NCBI RefSeq assembly: GCF_003945595.2
Contig: NW_024104554.1
Location: 496,001 to 560,000, forward strand
DNA length: 64,000 nucleotides
Source of the DNA: Pipra filicauda
Taxonomy: Eukaryota; Chordata; Aves; Passeriformes; Pipridae
Reading direction: 5' to 3'
A model generated the notes under the pieces. It was not told the origin of the DNA. It saw only the letters and a program-made list of their open reading frames with translations, and made no database searches. Below, piece after piece: positions 60,633-64,000 of this stretch (position 1 is the stretch's first letter; each line of letters opens with the position of its first letter). Made by a program: the position numbers and the translations under genes.

Positions 60633-63600
60633 TTACAGAGTTGGAGAATACATGGAAATTTTTTAGTAGTGTCTGTCTGCAAGTATCAGCCACAATCTCG
60701 TAAGATGAGGTAGATGAGAATCTGGTGTCCTCTCCAGATCCCAATGGTCCTGAGAGTTAGTCCTCTATAGAGTAAGTTCTGGTTAGACCATTACTGAACA
60801 AATAAACTACAAACTGGACTAATCTAGACTTCAGTGGGGTGGAGAATGTTATTTGCATGGACTCTGAAAGGCCAGTTACGCAAAATGAGTTGGAGAGTAA
60901 GATTTAAAAAAAAAAAAAAAGAAGGAAAGTTATGGTTTGTAATGACAGGATAGGAATTGATTCACTCATTAAGAATCCCAGAGATCTAATGTAAATAAAA
61001 TTCAAGCCTTAGGAGAAAAGCGCTTTAGAAGTTTCACTGGAGTTTTACACCAAGTGTTTCAGAGGAAATGTCTAGAGAAATCTGTCCACTCGCTGCCACT
61101 CTCCAGTTCCTTGCAAATTTACTGCTTAGTAAATGTTTATAGGTTTCACTCTTAGCAGTTTCGTTCTTATCCTGGGAACAACCACAGGTCATTATAAGAA
61201 GACTGAACCTGTGACATTTGTGGCTTAATCTTTTTACTTCCTTTATCTGAATCATATATTTTGTTAAAGGGATATCATGCAACTGTGCCACTCATTGTCT
61301 TTTAATATAGAATGGAAACAAAATGAAGCATTTTTAACAAACAAAGCACTTAATTTAGGTTTGCAATGGATTTAAGTAACTTTTTTTTTCTAGACCCCTT
61401 CTTCCTTATCCCATCAGTGCAGCAGGATTTTTAGCAGAGTGCTCACACATAATAAATGTACAGGGACATCAACCTGGCATGATTCAAGCTTGAGGGCTTT
61501 TGAAGGAACTTTTAAAGTTTCTCGTGTAAAAACTGACTACTAAAAAAAAACTAACCAAAAAACACTTTAGGATGGATTTGCGTGATAAACCAGAGATTCT
61601 TTTTCTGGATATATCACATTGTCACCTAAAAAATACATGCTAAAATATATACCTACATGACAGAGATTCCTGGAGCTCTGAATATGCCACTGGATTTTAT
61701 GGAGGAAGAAAGTTTAGAAAAAAACAAACAAAACAAAACCAAAACCAATTTAAGCTTCTGTTTATTTAGTCCCTAAAATCCTCTTTTTCTGATTAATTAG
61801 GATGTCATAAACGACATTATGTGAAATTGCATATGTAGGGGTTTGCCCCTCTTTACTTACTTGTTTCTCCTACTCCTCCCTTTTGTGCATGAGCCCTTTC
61901 ACCAGGTATTTGTTCTACCTACCACACAAGGATGCTACCTTATAGAAAGCAGGTGTCATTAAGAAACTTCAGATCCTGGTTTCATAATGTGGTTCATTTT
62001 GGTATCTGAACTTGTCTTCTTCTTTCTGCTCCTCATTCTTATTCCCACACTGCAGCTAACCAGCACCTCAGCAATGTTACCTGCTGTGGCTTAGACATCC
62101 TGCTAAACATGCAATTACATGTGTGTTGGAGGGATTTTTTTTCTTTTCAAAGTCAGATTAAGTTCTCTGCAATTATCAATACATTGGTTGTGTAAACCAC
62201 TGTAAGAAACAAGAGGAGAGGACAATGCAGCACTGAAAATAAACAATGGAAAATCTTATTGTTGTAAACAAGGGTCTGGCAGCAGAATTTGCTCTTTTAC
62301 AGAGCAATCTCTGCCTCACCTTGTCTGAGTAAATAGAAAACATGTTGCATATTGTGAGATACACATAAGACCAGTTAATTTGGGAATCCTTTCTTCCCTC
62401 TGAAATAATCTGAGTCATGAAAGTTTATAAACTCTCACTTCACTAAACTCACATTAAAATTGGTATTTTCATCAAAACTATCTTAACTTTTACTGACTAT
62501 AGCTGCAGAGTGCCAAATATGTCTCTGTTCCATTTAGGTCCACAAAATGTTGTACATTGAAATGTATGTTGCTTGAGGACTTCCCAGGTAGCAAGCTATT
62601 TATAATTCTCTTATAGCTAAAGCTTTTGAGATGGTAGATTCTTCTCCTGCCCTTATACTGCTATTTGTCTGTATAGCCAAAACGGGAAGCAAGTTATTTG
62701 ACACCCTTGTTGAAGTATGAACCTCCAAAAGCTAACCAGACAGAAGTCTTCATAACTCACATATCTTTCTGATGCCATTTCTAAGAAGAAATGGGGACAA
62801 AGTTGGAAAAGATACTATGAAATTTCTGTTGTCACAAAGATTTACAACAACAACAAAATTAAGTATTAAACTAGGAGAGAGAGAAAAACCCTTAACATTC
62901 CTGTAGGAAACTGGAAGGAAAAAGACTGCAGGGGTTTGAGACCTGCAATGCTGTCATCTATGGTTTTTAACAATATGGGCTTCTGGAATAGTCCAAGACA
63001 ATTCTTAGTATTAATCAGGGAATAGGACAGGACAGAGCCTTTCTTACAGACACCGTATCAGTAATGAATGAGAAAAAAAAAAAGTTAGTTATTTGGCTAT
63101 GACTTTTGCTGTGCTACATCTTCAGGACCTAAGTGCAAGTCCTAATTCCTTTCATTTTCAATTACAGGCATAGACAAGAGGTTTTTATGTCATATTGAAT
63201 TCCTGTTAAAAATTTTCCCTATGATTGTCTGTAAGCAAGATAATGTTTGAGGCCTCTGGTGGCAAGAGTGAAAGTGTTAAGCACAAGAGAATAGCTGTGG
63301 AAAGCTTGTGAGACCCCTCAGTCCAGCTTTGCTAAAAGCCACCACAGTGGCAGAAATGGAGGAGTGCCTGAGGCAGAGCAAAGAGCACTCTTGGTGCTGC
63401 AGCAAATTGTTCTGGGTGCTCTTTTGTAATCTCAAAAAACAGCAAATCAAAAAGAAAAAAAGAAAAAGGAAAGAAAGAGAAAAAAAGAGTAAGAGAGAGA
63501 GAAAGAGAAAGAAAAGGTGGTTTTTGAAGGAATATTTTATTACCTTAGTTAGTAATAAGAGGTTGCAGATATGATGGCAGTCTGGTGATAGCTGAAGATG

Positions 63601-64000
63601 AGCCTTCAATAAATTATAAGTAGTGTATCTATTGCTGAAGCTGATCTTTTCCAAACTTAATCTGCCATTAGATCCTTTTTTTTGTTTCTCAGTCCTGTAA
63701 GGTTTTGCCTGACCTGTAAGTAGTCAGCCTTGAGAACAGAAATATAGTACATACAAGGTGTTTCACTGTTCGTATTTATTGAATAATACATGAGATTGGG
63801 TACTTTTCATTAGGCTTTATCTGTTCATAGTTAAAGAAATTTTCTTCTTGAATGTATATTAATGACACATAAAGCATTTTCATTATATTAATAAACATTA
63901 TTTGACATGTATCTGTGGTATTTGTATACAATGTTATTGCAACTTTAAAACTTAAAGAGAAGTAAGCTCATGCTTTACTCTCTTAAAATTACTGTCCTTA
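60633..64000. other. AT-rich non-coding stretch, no gene recognised
   Basis: No gene or named repeat is seen. A run of 15 A is at 60906-60920, an A/C-rich run at about 61719-61745 and a purine tract at 63449-63517. Confidence 0.5.
63449..63517 (+). repeat. Purine-only tract (GA-rich)
   Basis: Sixty-nine bases consist of A and G except for a single T at 63490, grading from AAAG/AAAAAG words to GAGAGA. Such homopurine tracts can form triplex DNA. It generates a Lys/Arg-rich frame that I do not regard as a gene. Confidence 0.85.

Noticed and set aside
63308..63574. Lys/Arg-rich 88-codon frame resembling a nuclear basic protein
   Set aside because: The basic stretch is the translation of the purine tract.
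1..64000. CRISPR arrays, operons, prophage or plasmid functions
   Set aside because: No regularly spaced repeats, no compact gene order, no ribosome-binding sites; repeat families are those of a bird nuclear genome.

Overview
The window looks like a gene-poor stretch of a bird genome. It is AT-rich and carries degenerate CR1 LINE copies, an ERVL-type LTR of a kind I recognise from bird genomes, many homopolymer runs, and almost no long open frames. I see no bacterial signals (operons, Shine-Dalgarno sites, CRISPR) and no exon that I can assign to a known protein-coding gene. The window is therefore probably intergenic or deep inside a large intron. The avian call rests on recognised repeat families, not on a search.

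Layout: 1-10015 is AT-rich with nothing recognised. 10016-10740 is a compositionally different, possibly LTR/ERV-derived block, followed by a 5'-truncated CR1 on the minus strand (10916-11557). A tRNA-Glu-derived SINE with an 8-bp target-site duplication sits at 13708-14051. Twin hairpins lie at 15123-15167. A G/T-rich tract, a candidate exon (16883-17055) and a 185-codon orphan frame (17225-17782) follow. A minus-strand ERVL-type LTR lies at about 23491-24036. An old, internally deleted CR1 occupies about 33116-34500, and a short plus-strand CR1 3' end lies at 41925-42069. A probable solo LTR with 4-bp flanking repeats is at 53449-54064. The 3' part of an RTE-clade retrotransposon, with 299 open codons, is at about 59682-60632 on the minus strand.

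The most interesting relationship is between the SINE and the RTE element, about 46 kb apart. Their last ~48 nucleotides align, both end in ATG-type trinucleotide tails, and the shared tail can fold into a small hairpin in which two base pairs differ in a compensatory way. This fits a SINE mobilised by the RTE machinery. RTE elements of this general kind in birds recall AviRTE, reported as patchily distributed in several tropical bird lineages and in filarial nematodes. Membership of that family here is inference and needs alignment to the consensus.
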